Under the pieces are notes generated by a model. It saw only the letters and a list, made by a program, of their open reading frames with translations. It was not told the DNA's origin and searched no databases. This document shows, piece by piece, positions 22,120 to 35,100 of a stretch of 64,000 nucleotides of DNA. Where the stretch lies: NCBI RefSeq assembly GCF_000208745.1, contig NC_030858.1, positions 8,912,305 through 8,976,304 of the forward strand, written 5' to 3'. How positions within the stretch are numbered: the stretch's first letter is position 1; each line of letters begins with the position of its first letter. This stretch comes from Theobroma cacao (lineage: Eukaryota; Streptophyta; Magnoliopsida; Malvales; Malvaceae). Made by a program: the position numbers and the translations under genes.

Positions 22120-23640
22120 TTCATCACATTTTGGTGCTTAAGTAGCTAAGTTTTTTAGATTTTAGGTTTGAAATTGAGTATTTTAGTTGTTTTTCTTAAT
22201 TAAGTTTAATGCATGTTGAGTAGTTTAGTTTAAGTTATTTTAGTTTAATTTTATGTTATATTGCTTTAAATTACTTTAAGTTTAGTTATTGCTAATCTTT
22301 TTTATTGCTTTTATCGAAAATTTTATGAAAAGGTCTTATTTGGTGATTATCTTTGAAAGTATGGTGATAGTTTCATTCGTACATGTTGTAATATTTTAAG
22401 AATAACTTTCACTACAGAAGCCCAATTAATGGATGTGATTCTTAAACCATTAGAAATCTAAGAGATAGGGTTACAACTTTATGTTACATTGCCCAATTCA
22501 ACTTAAAAGAAGGAAAAAAGTATGTCACAAGATGAAGTAATGCAGTAAAGACAACATAAGAGAAAACATCCCACACATTGACCCAAGAGTAAGGCGTCGT
22601 GGCGCCAAAGAGACCAAGGCCACAATGCCAGATGTGTTTCTACAATAATTTTGAATTTAGGGTCTTTTTAAAGAGTATTTAAAGGGTCTTGTTTAGAGGT
22701 TTCAAAAGGGATATAGAGAGTAACTATTCTGGAGAAAAAAAAAGGATAAAAAATAAAGTAAGAAAGCAAGCGAATTCAAAGGAGAATTGAGATTCGAAAA
22801 CTTCAATTATTAGTTCCTCTCTCTATTTTTGTTTTTATCTTACTTCTTTTGACTTGGATTAATAGTTAATTTTCTTTTAATGTTTTCAATAGTAGTTATG
22901 AACTAATTTTGCTTTTTCTAGGATTATAATTGAACTCAACATATAATTTGGATTTTTAATATCTCTTTTGCTTATTTTCAATGGGTATAAGTTATTTATT
23001 CCAATTTCATATTTAATGCTTCTAATTGCTTGATTACCAATTAGATTCATTTGGATATCTAAATATAACTTGACAAAGGGAGTTTAGATTAGGCCATGAA
23101 TGGAATAGCATGTGTTCAAATTCACTTAGTTGGTTTGATTTTTATATAGGATAGTAGAATTTGTAGTCGCATGTAACCAAGAATAGAACACAAACTTAAT
23201 GATTCTATCTTTAGTTGAATATACATAAACATATAGTAAATTAATTGAGAGAGATATTTTTTATGAGCACATCGACAAAGACCTATAAATAACTTGAGAC
23301 TCTATATTAGCAACTCAATCCATTGAAGTAAGTTTAGAGAAAGAAAAAGGATTCAGATGAAGTGTTGAGGGATATCATAATCTTAGGTTTTTAATCAATT
23401 GTTTTTCTAGTAAAAAATTTTATTCAACTATTAGTTTTAGTTTGTTAGTTTAATTTTGCTTTTAATTAATCTTTTAATTTTAATTACTTAGATAAAATTA
23501 GTTTGCCACAATTTTAGTCTTTAGTTTAAGTTGGTGCAATTCCCTGTGAGATTCGATATTTTATTTACCTCTGTATTACTTGTTATGATATGTATACTTG
23601 CATGGATAAATTTAACAACAAAAAACAAGAAATAACAAAA
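22120..23640 (+). mobile_element. Large non-coding LTR-retroelement relative (LARD/TRIM-like), plus copy
   Basis: Partner of the minus copy at 18090-19320. Landmarks in order are AAGGCGTCGTGGCGCC (near 22590), the CTCTCTCTATTTTTGTTTTT segment, TTGAACTCAACATATAATTT (near 22930), and the terminal GGTGCAATTCCCTGTGAGAT followed by TACTTGTTATGATATGTATA (23530-23600). It is non-coding. The two copies form an inverted pair 2.8 kb apart that brackets the minisatellite. Confidence 0.55.
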
Positions 23641-25603
23641 AAGAGTTGTGAGTTATTAGTCATTTTCAGTTAATTATAAGGGCATTATTATGGCTTAAAA
23701 ACTTTAACTAGTAAAGGAACAAATAATCACAAAAATTAGCATTCCCCTCTTGAAATAAATGATAACCTAATAAAAGTAGCATTCCCTCTTCAATGATATG
23801 ATAATTTAGGATTCAACCTGTTAGATGAACAAATGTTAATAAAAAATTTTGTAAACCAAGCTCCCACTTAAAGTGCATGGCAGCTATCTTACTATATCAA
23901 ATGGAAGGGGTGAAGTAAAATTGGAATGGAGATATTAAATTCAAATAGTAATTGCTTTTATTCATTTAAAGTAGATAGCTTTGGCCCAGCAATCACTTCA
24001 TGATAAAGAGAAAACTTAATTAGCTACTGCCTTATACCTTTCTCTCAAGCTAACTGTCATGTCTTGTCTGATTTATGCAAAGAAATATATATAATAAACA
24101 AATTTATCTCCGTTCAATAGCATATATTATTAATAAATATGATATACAAGTGTTTCTACAAATGAGATTTAGATAAAATTTAAAAAATTGGGTAAAATTG
24201 ACTGTAAAGTAAATTTTTTAATAGATGTTATTTTTATAATTTATTTCGTCTCCACCACTCAATATGCAAAAGGAGAATTATACGAATAGTCGTAAAGATA
24301 CAATGAAGTCAACATCTAACTTTATCTTTGCACTTTACAAAAACAAACAATTAAATACATTTAAGGGTTTACAAAGTTGTTTGGTTTCAGAATCTATTTT
24401 CTGCACCAAGTAAATTATAAAAAATTTGAATTCCTTTGATTTCAGAATATAACACTTTTATTGCTCTTAATTTTTTTGCTTTTGTCTTATTTGTTTTGGT
24501 GTGTTAAAAGATAGCAAGTTCTTTATATAGACTTGCAAGTGTTTTTTTTCAAGGATACAATCGTTTCATCAAGTTATTTCTTTGTCTTAAAGATACCTTT
24601 TCATTTTGTAAGATATAATCCTTAAATAAAAATATTATTTCAATAATCACTTTATAAAAGAACAGCGATTCATTCCATAAGAAATAATCTTCAAGCTATA
24701 ATATAAAACGTTCTTTTCACATTCAAACGTTTAAACTGTAATATTTTTCTTATTGTTTCATAATCTTTTGATTTAAAAATATTTTTTCAATATGTCACTT
24801 TATATAATTATTCATATAAAAAATTCATCTACAACTCAATAGTCATATTATATCACATTATGTGATATAATTTTTTATTTTAAAAATATACATAGACAAA
24901 ATTGAATAAAGTATAAAGATCGCATAATTGGCGAACACTTGGCTTTTTCATTCTGACAAGGAAAAACTGGGAGTCGGAATTGTTTTCGTACCATATGTTA
25001 GAAGCATCTAAACCTAACTTTTTACGTTAACTAGACTATGACCCGTGCATTGCACACGGTCCTCTTTCTACCTGTTTTTTTCTTTCTCTTTCTACTTCTC
25101 TTTTTCTTTTTCTTTTTTTATTGCTTTCCACGTGGCTAGAGGAGGAAGCACTTTTGGGTTCCTTTCAAGTATGTTATAGATTATGCAGCGAAATTTGGTT
25201 GGGGATGGATGGAAATTGCTGATCTTCACCGAAAGTTAGAAGGGACCAGAGGAAAAAGGGCAATACGTGTGGAAACTGATTCTAGTTTTTGATCATGAAA
25301 TGTTTCTGAAGATGCTATTGCTCACTGTTTCGCTTTGAATTTCTTCCTTGGGTGTTCTGGATCAACTCTTTTCATGATGTTCTATCTGTCAAATTAAAAT
25401 GAATTAAACAGGGGCATCATATCCATGTTCTTTCACTAGAAATACGCTGTTAAAAATCTTTCCACGAAGCTGGTGCTCAAATAATTAACTAAAGAAGACA
25501 AAGAGCCGATAATATTGACTGAAGGAATTTGGAATTTTCGGGTGTAAGATGTGAACATTTTCACTGAAATTAGCATCTCTTCTCTTCTATCATTAGAATA
25601 ACA
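23641..25603. other. Intergenic; one imperfect palindrome and a short orphan frame
   Basis: GACCCGTGCATTGCACACGG near 25040-25060 is an imperfect palindrome like those found at ends of some plant transposons. A short plus-strand frame near 25140-25290 carries a KFGWGWMEIADLHRKLEG segment but begins after a stop and is not recognised. The rest is AT-rich. Confidence 0.45.
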
Positions 25604-25848
25604 TTAATTACTGTGGCAACAATATATTAATCCATGACAGAAATTTTGTCTCTTACGGTTTCCAATGGCTGCCCTAATTTCCAAAAACATAGTCAATATT
25701 TCAAGGTCCTTTTGAGTATTACACACGACTTCAATTCCTTTTAGAATGGAAAGACCGGCCAATCCTTCATGTCCAGTACTTGCTGGAAAAGGCACATTTC
25801 TTGCACACGTTTCTACAACACCTTGGAAATTTATGTCAATTTCCCAAT
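25604..25848 (-). pseudogene. Orphan coding-like fragment, unidentified
   Basis: An open frame of about 81 codons on the minus strand has balanced amino-acid composition, unlike its AT-rich surroundings. It includes EIDINFQGVVETCARN, PASTGHEGLAGLSILKGIE and LEILTMFLEIRAAIGNRK. It has no ATG of its own (the track-style start is a GTG). It is preceded by a stop and ends in a less convincing tail. It looks like an exon or a captured gene fragment, but I do not recognise the family and no neighbouring exon was found. Confidence 0.35.
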
Positions 25849-26252
25849 TTTACGGGCAAAAATGTCCAAGGTTGTGCAAACAAAAAATATGTTTTGTTGA
25901 TTTCTTCCGTAGATTTATTATTTGATATAATATAAATATTACTGATTGAAAGTTAATTGTTTGATTTTCATAAATAAAGTAGGCTGAGAAGCAATCGTAC
26001 AATTGATCCGAAAGGGCATGGATTCAAATCCCATTCTTAAGAGTTGCGTGTCAAGAAATCAGTTTGGAAATAAATTGCAAAAGAAAGAAAAAACAGGGCT
26101 CAGCAGCCATATAAATTAATACAGATAATTACAAAATTAAGAATGCAAATTACAAACTTCCAAACCTTAATTTTTTTGCGAACGGTAAACAAAATCCAAG
26201 ATGCGGAGAAGGAGAACTGATTAATTAATCAACTAATTAGACACAAAAACAC

Positions 26253-26603
26253 CTACAGCATCATGAGACCGAGGAACAAAGAGCAGCCAAGAAAAGAAGC
26301 AAGATGGAAGGAAGAGAATTGGGTTCTGACAGCTGATGACGTTCTTCCTCGAGCACGAGTTGCAACGCCACCACCTCTTACTTTTCTCATATGAATCCTG
26401 AACTTCTTAGGCACAGATGAAACGAAGTCGTCGTCATCTCCTCGTTTCTCCCCAGCTTTCACAGGCTGGCTTAGAAGGAGTCTCCTGAATGGAATCAAGA
26501 CTCCTCCTCCGTCTTGGTCAGCAGCAGCTGAAGTTGGAAGAGATCGAGAGAACAAGAGGAGGGTGACAATTGAGAGAGCTAATATGAATCTGATGAGGGT
26601 CAT
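26253..26603 (-). CDS. Small secreted protein of unknown function (116 aa)
   Basis: The intact single-exon frame starts at ATG 26601-26603. Residues 1-28 form a strong signal peptide (hydrophobic run FILALSIVTLLLF, then PTSAAA). The middle is polar and basic, with a DDDD acidic patch and PKKFRIHMRKVRGGG. The last about 20 residues (SFHLASFLGCSLFLGLMML) are hydrophobic, which could be a GPI-attachment signal or a membrane tail. A TATA-like element lies at 26732-26744 on the minus strand, about 130 bases upstream, supporting a real promoter. It resembles plant secreted peptide precursors in layout, with no cysteine framework. I do not recognise the family. Confidence 0.6.
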   Translation of the reverse strand: MTLIRFILALSIVTLLLFSRSLPTSAAADQDGGGVLIPFRRLLLSQPVKAGEKRGDDDDFVSSVPKKFRIHMRKVRGGGVATRARGRTSSAVRTQFSSFHLASFLGCSLFLGLMML

Positions 26604-26731
26604 GCCTGGCTGTTACGCTGTTACGTATAGGGAGGGGAGCTCGATCTGGAAGTTTTGAAGGAGAAAAGATGAAATGTTGTAGCAGTGAAGTGCTCAAAGA
26701 CCTGCAATGAGATCAGCTAGGAGATATACAC

Positions 26732-26744
26732 AAATATATAAAAT
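26732..26744 (-). promoter_or_regulatory. TATA-like element upstream of the small secreted gene
   Basis: Minus-strand ATTTTATATATTT lies about 130 bp before the start codon at 26603, giving a leader of roughly 95-100 nt. Confidence 0.45.
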
Positions 26745-27166
26745 GAGAGGCGTTGGTTGGAGTGGTCCAGAGCTTAATCATCATGATAATTGCAAGAAGT
26801 ATGATATCCGCACCGTGTGGGTGTACTTTGCTTTCAAATACCCAAAAATTTAAATAAAAATTATAGAGTAATTCTGGCACTGCCAGTTGAGGACATTGGT
26901 GGGGCAGGGCAGGTGAGGACAACGTAGCGACACTGATGTGTGTTTTTATCAAATGTAAATGTAATAAGTAGCAGGAGGAGGGTAAAAAATCTTTTTAATA
27001 ACACACATGAAACAATTACAAAACTATTATTTTACATTTTAAATATATAACAATTTATTCATAAAACTAATATTTCTCTTCTTACATGAAAAAGGTTGGA
27101 GTTTGATTCCAAGTAAAATTATACTAATGAAGTCCATGGAGATTCCCACGTACAATCTTATTATAA

Positions 27167-27864
27167 GTGGTGTTTGGTACTTTACAATACAATGTAATTA
27201 TAGGTAATATGATTGCAAGCCATGTGATCGTAGAGAAAATAACATTACAGTGTTTGATATACAAATAAAATAATGATTGAAATGCAGAGAAGATAACATT
27301 ACCGCGTTTGGTTTACAAGTACTTTGCAGATAATGTAATGTTAATTTTCAAAATTATCCCTATTTATTAAAATACAAGTTTAATATACTTATTTTTTTGT
27401 TGTTAATTTTTATATAATATCATCTCTTAAATATATTTTAATGTTATATATTTTATTTTTATTTTTTATTATAATACTATATATTTTTTTTCTTTCTTTA
27501 ATAATTTTTATATTATATATTTTGTTTTAATTTCTTTATATATATATATATAATTTTATTTTTTATATTTTTTTATTTTAATTTTAATTCTATATTATAT
27601 ATTTTATTTATATTTTTTTATTTTANNNNNNNNNNNNNNNNNNNNNNNNNNNNNNNNNNNNNNNNNNNNNNNNNNNNAAAAAATTTTAACAAAATAAAAA
27701 AAGTGAAAAGTAAAAATATCTTTAAAAATACCTTTAAAAACATTGCAGAGTGTAATGTAATGTAATTGCATTAATTTTGGACTGTAATCACATTACATCC
27801 CTTGGTTGTAATGTGATTGCATTGCAATCTTACATTGTAGTGGTCTATAACAAAACAAACACTA
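27167..27864. mobile_element. MITE with subterminal repeats, interrupted by an assembly gap
   Basis: The left end GTGGTGTTTGGTAC and the right end (reverse complement ATAGTGTTTGTTTTG) are inverted. Near-identical subterminal units (GTGTTTGGTACTTTAC, AGTGTTTGATATACAA, CGCGTTTGGTTTACAA) and GTAATGTAATG runs on both sides suggest a Tourist-like element. The centre is AT-rich and contains 52 N (27626-27677). The exact edges and target duplication are uncertain. Confidence 0.55.
27626..27677. other. Assembly gap (52 N)
   Basis: A run of N inside the AT-rich centre of a MITE; its true length is unknown. Confidence 0.99.
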
Positions 27865-28149
27865 TAGTGTAATTTAATTTAATTAGATACATTACAAAAA
27901 ATGTGCTCCCACTTCCTTTATACCAAATGCTACCTATATTCTTTTAAAAAAATTTTTTGTTATTCTTCCACTTTCATTGAATTTAAAGAAAAAAATGTTG
28001 ATTTCTTGTTTTTTTATTATAAATTGATGTTCTATGCTTTTTACTGTCTAAAAATTTTAAAAAACAATTAAAAGTATTTGGAATATAAAAGAATAAATAT
28101 ATTAAGTGTTAAAAAAAGGAAAAATATTGTAACACTCAACAAAAAAAAA

Positions 28150-30110
28150 AAAGACTTAAAAAAGTGTTAGGGTTCCTATGATACACTTGATCATAGCATG
28201 TACAGTAGAATTTTAAAATTTTTTAAAACCCTAAACTATAAATCTCTTTAATGCAAACAATCTAATCATAATAACAAGGAATTTTTTATTTTCCTCAAAA
28301 GCCTGAAGTCGAAATTGCAAGGTAATTTCTTCCTTGCCTTTCGATCCTCCTTGCTCCACCAACAAGCGATTATGTCAAACTTTAAGCACAAGTGTCTTGT
28401 CTCTAACAATGATCTTTACAACAACTATCAGGAATATCTTCTTTAACATCGAAAAGATCAAAAACCGAATCTATACTAGTAAACCGAATCTATACTAGTA
28501 AACCGAATCTAAGTAGCCTAATGATCATCATCATGATGTCGGCAAGCTTTCCAAGCTTCCTAAACAAGTCGACATCTCCCCAAGTCCTCTTAGAGAAATC
28601 ACACATCATATGTGCATATCCTCGAGATAGCTTGAATCTTATTTCTGTCCAAGCTTTCTGGCATCTTTTGTGTGAGCTTAAGCCATGCTATTACATCACC
28701 ATGTAATGCTCTAAAACTTAGTTTATTAATTATGTTCAAATAAACTTCTTTATTTGAACTTCTTGCAATAGCCTCAAAAACTCATAAATTGAATTCTTCA
28801 ATTTATCTCACTATAAAGTCTTTCAACTTCATATATCAAATCCTATTTGATTGATGCTCGAATTAATTCTTGATAATTATTTTATGTGTGTTACTTATTA
28901 AGCTTTTTATCATGTTGAGAATAAGTATAAATTGCAATTCCAAACCTCGTTTAAGATTGGATGAATCAAATCCTATTTGATTTCATCATTAATTCTTTAA
29001 TAGACTGATTATACTTATAGACCAAAATTGACTTCTAACAAAGCATCATGGCCACCCAAATGATAAAAGAGTCATATAGTTTGACTTAACCTTTCGTGTC
29101 TAGTCTTACTTGTGTAATTCGATGCTACCATCATGTATCTCAGAATGGACAAATGGCATGGTACAGTGTCTCCCCTTTATATCTTCCATACCAACTATTA
29201 AGCCTTGATGACAACTTTGGATGATACCTTAAGGAAACTCTTTTCCTTTCATCCTGCTTTGGCCGAATACTTCATCAAGTCAATACAAACTTAACTAGTA
29301 AGTACGATACTTCCCTTTTAACAATTTTCACTTAGGGTGATGATTTCTCTTTGGACAATTCATATGCCTCCATATGATTCATGCTATACCCAACGACATC
29401 CTTTTTAGGCATCCATGCTTAGGATCCGTAGAGATTGAATCAAAGTATAACACTCTTCATTCAAAATAACAATGATGTCTCAAGTTTAAGGATTACTTAC
29501 ACATCTAACACATGAGAATTTAACCCTTAGACATTTGAGTAAAATACCAAATGAAATTCTCATGACGTGTCTAGTTCAATAAACTTGTTCTTGCTTGAAC
29601 AAGCAACCACATGTTTGTTCTAACTATCCCTATACTATCAATCATATGAGATTGATTGTCCATTTATAGTGAGAACATAACATGTGCCGGTCTTTAAGTG
29701 TTATTGATGTCTTGTCCCAATAATACATTGGTTACGAACATATAAGATGTATGTTTTGATACATTAGAATCTCATAATTATAACTATTTATAATTTCCAT
29801 GCAAAGCGCCAAATATCCAAGAGCTTCATCAGATTAGTTTTATAATAACTTATTATCTATAAAACTATTTGATAAAATGAAATTTTTTAAGGTTTTATGC
29901 ATTTTTGGATATGCATCTCTTGTCCAACTCTTGAACTTATTTGATGAAGTGAAACCTTTAGAAGTTTTATGCATTTTTGGATATGTGTCTCTTGCCCAAC
30001 TCTAAGGCATACACTTACAAAAAGTACATAGTGAATTTAAGAAATTCGATCATATCTATCATTAAGAGTTTGGCATTAACTTGATTGACCCCCAGTTTGA
30101 TGCTTTTTGA
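28150..30110 (-). mobile_element. Copia-related non-coding retroelement segment, minus copy
   Basis: On the minus strand, 29017-29078 aligns with 13768-13828 (TTGGGTGGCCATGATGC core; about 50 of 60 bases by eye). Upstream and downstream sequence keeps a similar style: GGATG-type segments, a gag-proximal-like leader and a GGAACCCTAACA end near 28170. A 17-bp unit (TATACTAGTAAACCGAATC) is repeated in tandem at about 28465-28510. No coding sequence remains. Confidence 0.4.
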
Positions 30111-32114
30111 GAGATGTTGAAGGGTATATAATTTGATTAAATGCAAGAATGAAGCGAATTAATTATGGGACTTTTTATTGGTCTCTCAACTGAGATAAGT
30201 TTATTCTGGCAGCTGCAATTTTCTCCCTAATGATTTGGCAGTTTATCAATTATCTTATTAATGAAGTTTAGGTGTTTATAATTATAAACAATATTTTATA
30301 AGGCTTTTATTTTTAAAAATGCAAAAATATGTTTGGATACAAAGACATGATATTTGTCAGATGGAAAAATTCTACCTTTCTCGCAAAATGTAAGAGTTTA
30401 ATTTCTATACAGAACAACTATGTTTAATTCGGGTTAAATTTTAAGTTTTAATCTTTTTTAAATCAAATATTGGTTATGCTATTTTAGTAGTATTTGTTTT
30501 ACATGATAATAAATTATAATAAAGAAAAAAGTAATAGTAAAACATAAATATAGTGAAAGTTTATGGGTTTTACCCTGTTTGTACAAAGAATTCTTTAATT
30601 GTGATGATTAGTCTGCCATTATATATTGTCGGCTGTCAAATTTGAACTCTCATATTCTAAGTAGTAATAGTAGTATTTGGCAGGCCAATATGCACTCTCG
30701 CAACACAGTTGGTGGATGACCAATGCAGCCATGAACAATAACACCGTTAATGTTTTGTTTTTACTTGGTAAGGATTAAAAAGGAGAAAGATGAAAAAAAA
30801 AAATTAACCAAGCGGTTACTTTTCCATAATCACTTTCTTACTTTGCAGCTTAATCATTTGCATTAAAACTTTTTCTTTTGCTCCTCCTTTGCCATCGTTC
30901 CAACCAAGCCAAGTTTTAGATTTCGTTGCGACAACTATCCTCTGCATGACAGTTTAGGATCCATGGCTCAATGTTCATCATCTATACTCTACTTTTTATT
31001 ATGGTTGATGATTATAGTGGTAGATTTTAGTATTCTTGATGATGATGGTAGTTTTATTATGTTTGAGGAATATTATTGTTTTATCATAATTATTTTTATG
31101 ATTATTAGTTTTAAAGTTAAATGATAAGTTTATATTTTATTTGGAATTGTATATATTTTAATTTAATAATGTTAATTGTTTAAAAGAATTATAAATAATA
31201 TTATGTTATATAAAATTTAATCCAATCCGTTTAATAAAAGTCATGTTACACATTTAATAAATGTATATATAATCGTATATAATATGAATCTTGATATGTT
31301 TAATTAATCGTATTGTCTTCATATTTACCTGTATAACTATTAATATTATATATCTACACAATATAATTAAAATATACAAACACAAATTGTCAAATCTATT
31401 ACAAACTAGTTTCGTTTTATTTAAATTCAAAAGCTTGTGTTTGCAATGCTAAAATAAAAATGTTTTAATTTTTATTTTTTGTAAAACAAGGTAGCACGCA
31501 GGTATATAACAAAAAAAATATGTAAAATGCTGATCTAAACATCAAATAATAGTCTCATCATGATATAATGAACTTGGACAAGAAGCAATCTGAAACTTCT
31601 TCCATATCGTGTGGAAAAAAAAATAACGAAAAGATATTACCAAAGAAAAGAACTCTAAAAACACTTGATATGTTTTAATTCACTATATTCAAAGTAATGA
31701 TGCAGCGCAGAAATAATTCAGAAGTTAGAATCATACTAGTCTCACAGGTAAAATGGTTTTCCAACACGGTATGAAATTCAAGCAGTCAACCACGCTGACA
31801 CACGCAGCCGCCTAAGAGACGCGCTGAGGTACCACTACCTTGAAGCTTCAGCCGCTACGACCCTGGCTTAAAACCTGTACGTAAATTTGAGGCAAAGTCG
31901 CAAATCCCATACTTTATTCTATCACCAATTTTCAAACTGAGCAAAGACCAAAGAGATGCTATTCTCGTTCCATTTAAAATGCAAAAGTGCTCAAGGGGAT
32001 AAAACGCTTGAAACTTGTTTTCCATTTTAAGCATGGTTTACAGTTTGCTATCCCAGAACTAGAACCAAAAAAGTTTGAAGCATTTTCAGGCATGTGACTC
32101 CCATTGCAGATACC
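30111..32114. other. Intergenic, plus the likely 3' UTR of MPS1
   Basis: There is no supported gene. The last 100-300 bases before 32115 are presumably the 3' UTR of the minus-strand gene. A locally GC-richer patch at about 31780-31870 is unexplained. Confidence 0.5.
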
Positions 32115-35100
32115 CTAACGGAAAAGGGCATCAAAAATATCTGAATTGAGCTTCTGCAACAATGGAACCTGACCCACGAGTTTAGCCAATTCTCCCGTGA
32201 CTCGATCAATGTACACCACATACAGCCCATTTCTGCTCTCTAGAACTTCAACAGCTTTCCGTGCCTGGACAAGTGATGTCACCCACTCTTCAAAAAGAAC
32301 TGCAATGTCATTGTCATTTATCATTCCCTAATGGTCAGTGCAGCCCAGCAACTTTACCATTCACCTCAACCATAGACATTAGATGGATGAATAGACGATA
32401 ATAACGTTACTGTAGTATCGTAAGAACATAGTGTCTCTAATTAGCAGTAAATAATAGTAATCAAGATTTTGATGCTAGTTTCATATTTACTGAAACTTTT
32501 TCGCTAATTTGAACAAGGGTGAATGTGAAATTAATATCTTTTTGCAGCTATTCACAATCAATGCATACTGCTATTTACTTTTCTATGTTAGAAGGGAAGT
32601 AGGCAGGGGCTTAAAAGAGACTGTTCAGAACCAAAGAAATTACAAAGTTCTAAAAATGAGTAAGGGATGTGGACAGAGACAAAACTTCAAATATAAGCCT
32701 ACCTTAAGAGTTTGCTTCTCTTGGGGCAAACCATACCATATGCAATGACCAATGAGCAATGCATGCAAAATGCAAGGATTGTGTGCGTTATCATATGCAA
32801 AATGTGCTGACATCTCATGTTCGGTACATGCATGCTGTGCAAAATACTACATCAATCCCAGAAACCATATATGTACGCCTAAGTGGTATGTTACATTGGA
32901 ACCGAGGAAGCAAGCATGGTGAAGTAATAGGACCACAACAGTATAAATAACCATGAGCAGAAAAATTTGGCAATGCATACTATTGTCAAAGCCTTCATTT
33001 GTTGACCAGGTTAACAGGTAGTCTGATACCAAAAACTCAATAAGCTGGATCCTGCCACCCAGAGAAACAGATCAAACTGAGCTACTCATATTACACGGAG
33101 GAAATCCATATGCAATACCAGAGACTTAAAAGTATAGCATAAAATCTCAAGTTATTTACACAAGCAGCTTGCTGAGGTTGCATACAATTCACCTAAAGCT
33201 TATTAAACAGCACAGAAGCTGGCATATTTAGCACAAGAAACAAATATGTTACCATGAAATTTGTTAACAATAGCACAGCATGAAATGAACTCCTTTCTAA
33301 ATGAACATGGTAAAAAAATTTTGGGTAGTATTGAAATCTACCTCACAGAAAAGCAATTTATCCATGCTGTCAATGGATAACACTCACTCCAGCATCCTTT
33401 ATATTATCAACAGATCCAGACTAGGATGAATGAATGCTTAAAATATGAAACTGAAGCATTTCAACCTTGTTGGGCACAATAATAAGGTTTGCTTGCTCGT
33501 GACTTAGACATTATGGGTTCAAGTTAATCAAAGTAGGAATAAGACTGCATATATCTACGTAAGAAACAAGCGTTTATCCAAAAATAAATAAATAAATAAA
33601 CATTCGATAAGAATCTCCTAATATTTCTTGAAATATCGTGTTTCAAGGGGCTTCAATAACTCTTTCCTACTTTTTTGTCATTTCATCAAACATCCTCAAA
33701 AATATCAAAGTGGAGGTCAATATCCATGAAATTTCATGTCTTCGAAATTTCAAAAAAATGACACAAATTTTGCCATATTTCAATGTTATACTGGACATAT
33801 GGAGGATCCATCCTCAGATTCGACTGACATTCAGCAATCTAAATATCCTTCTGAGGCAAACTTAATGACTTAAAACAAGTTTCCAAGCTCCTGTGCCTTC
33901 TCCTCAATTGCTAGAAACTCAATGCCGTACATAAAACCATAACTCTTGTGCAATAATTCTGGTGGAAATCTCTAAATTTGAATATTAGGAGATAACTATT
34001 CCAGCAGATAGAAAGGGAACAAAACAAAGCACAAGATGCAAAATGCAACTCTGCAGCAAGAAGAGATATAAAAATTGCGGTTTTTAAAACAGAGCATAAT
34101 GCTATTTTCTCACAAAAAAAAAGTAGTACAGACACACACATATGCACACGCACCAGAGCATGATGCTAAGGAAAAGAGAAAACATACAGCAAAACAAAAA
34201 AGGCCAAGGACAAAGACTGAAGCGATAAGCAATCCAAAAAATTCTTACAAGATTGTCCTGCGTCCTAATTTTAAATAACTGTAACTAATGATTGCTCTTG
34301 TCAAACTATAACTAATGAGCTGCAGTTAATCAAAGTTGAAAATTTAGAGAAAAGAACATAAACGATTGGATAACTAGGAAATACTTACATTACAAACATG
34401 CAGTCATGCATAGCAGGAAAATTTTCATCAAATGGATCTGAGAAAAGTAAACTTTCTGCGAGTACAGATATTCTTTGAGAAACTGAAAGTATTACACGCT
34501 GTCCAATGTAGGGTTCACACCCAAGCTTACGAAGCAAATGTTGAATGTAGAACTGGGAATTGGTGTCACTGTGATGTGCCTCTGAAATAGCATGTTGAAA
34601 ACAAAAATAAATAACTGACTGAAAGGAGAGAAAATTGATGGTGACGAAAGGCAAACACACATTAGCATCTCACTTCTGTAATCAGTAGATGCTGATGTAA
34701 ACAATTAAGCACAAGAAAAAAATTTTCTGTTTATCGAAGACATAAATGTTTAACACCACAAACTTACAACAAATCTAAATAAATTCCAACCACAACAGAA
34801 TATTTACCATCTCCTCTTGAGGGAGAAGACATCAGTCTAACCAAACGCATAATTAAGCTGCTAACAACTCCTTCGATGGATTCCAAGTTCCTTCCCGTCG
34901 ATAATAGATTCTTCAATGCCACTAAAGAAAACACATGAAAGAGGAAGAGGAAAAGCACACAGACAGTCAGGATGCTCAAATCAGTATAGCAAGCCGAGAA
35001 AAGGCCCGCATTGCAACACAATAAATACTGGAAGAAACTAAGGGAAACGAGGATAAAGAAAATATGGAAATCAACAGTTTATTCATTTATCTTCCATGTC

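Noticed and set aside
32300..32331. Alternative acceptor (ATTAG) for the last MPS1 exon giving a MINDND-type start
   Set aside because: Joining it to exon 9 creates an early stop. The ATTGCAG acceptor 25 bases downstream keeps the frame and the family sequence.
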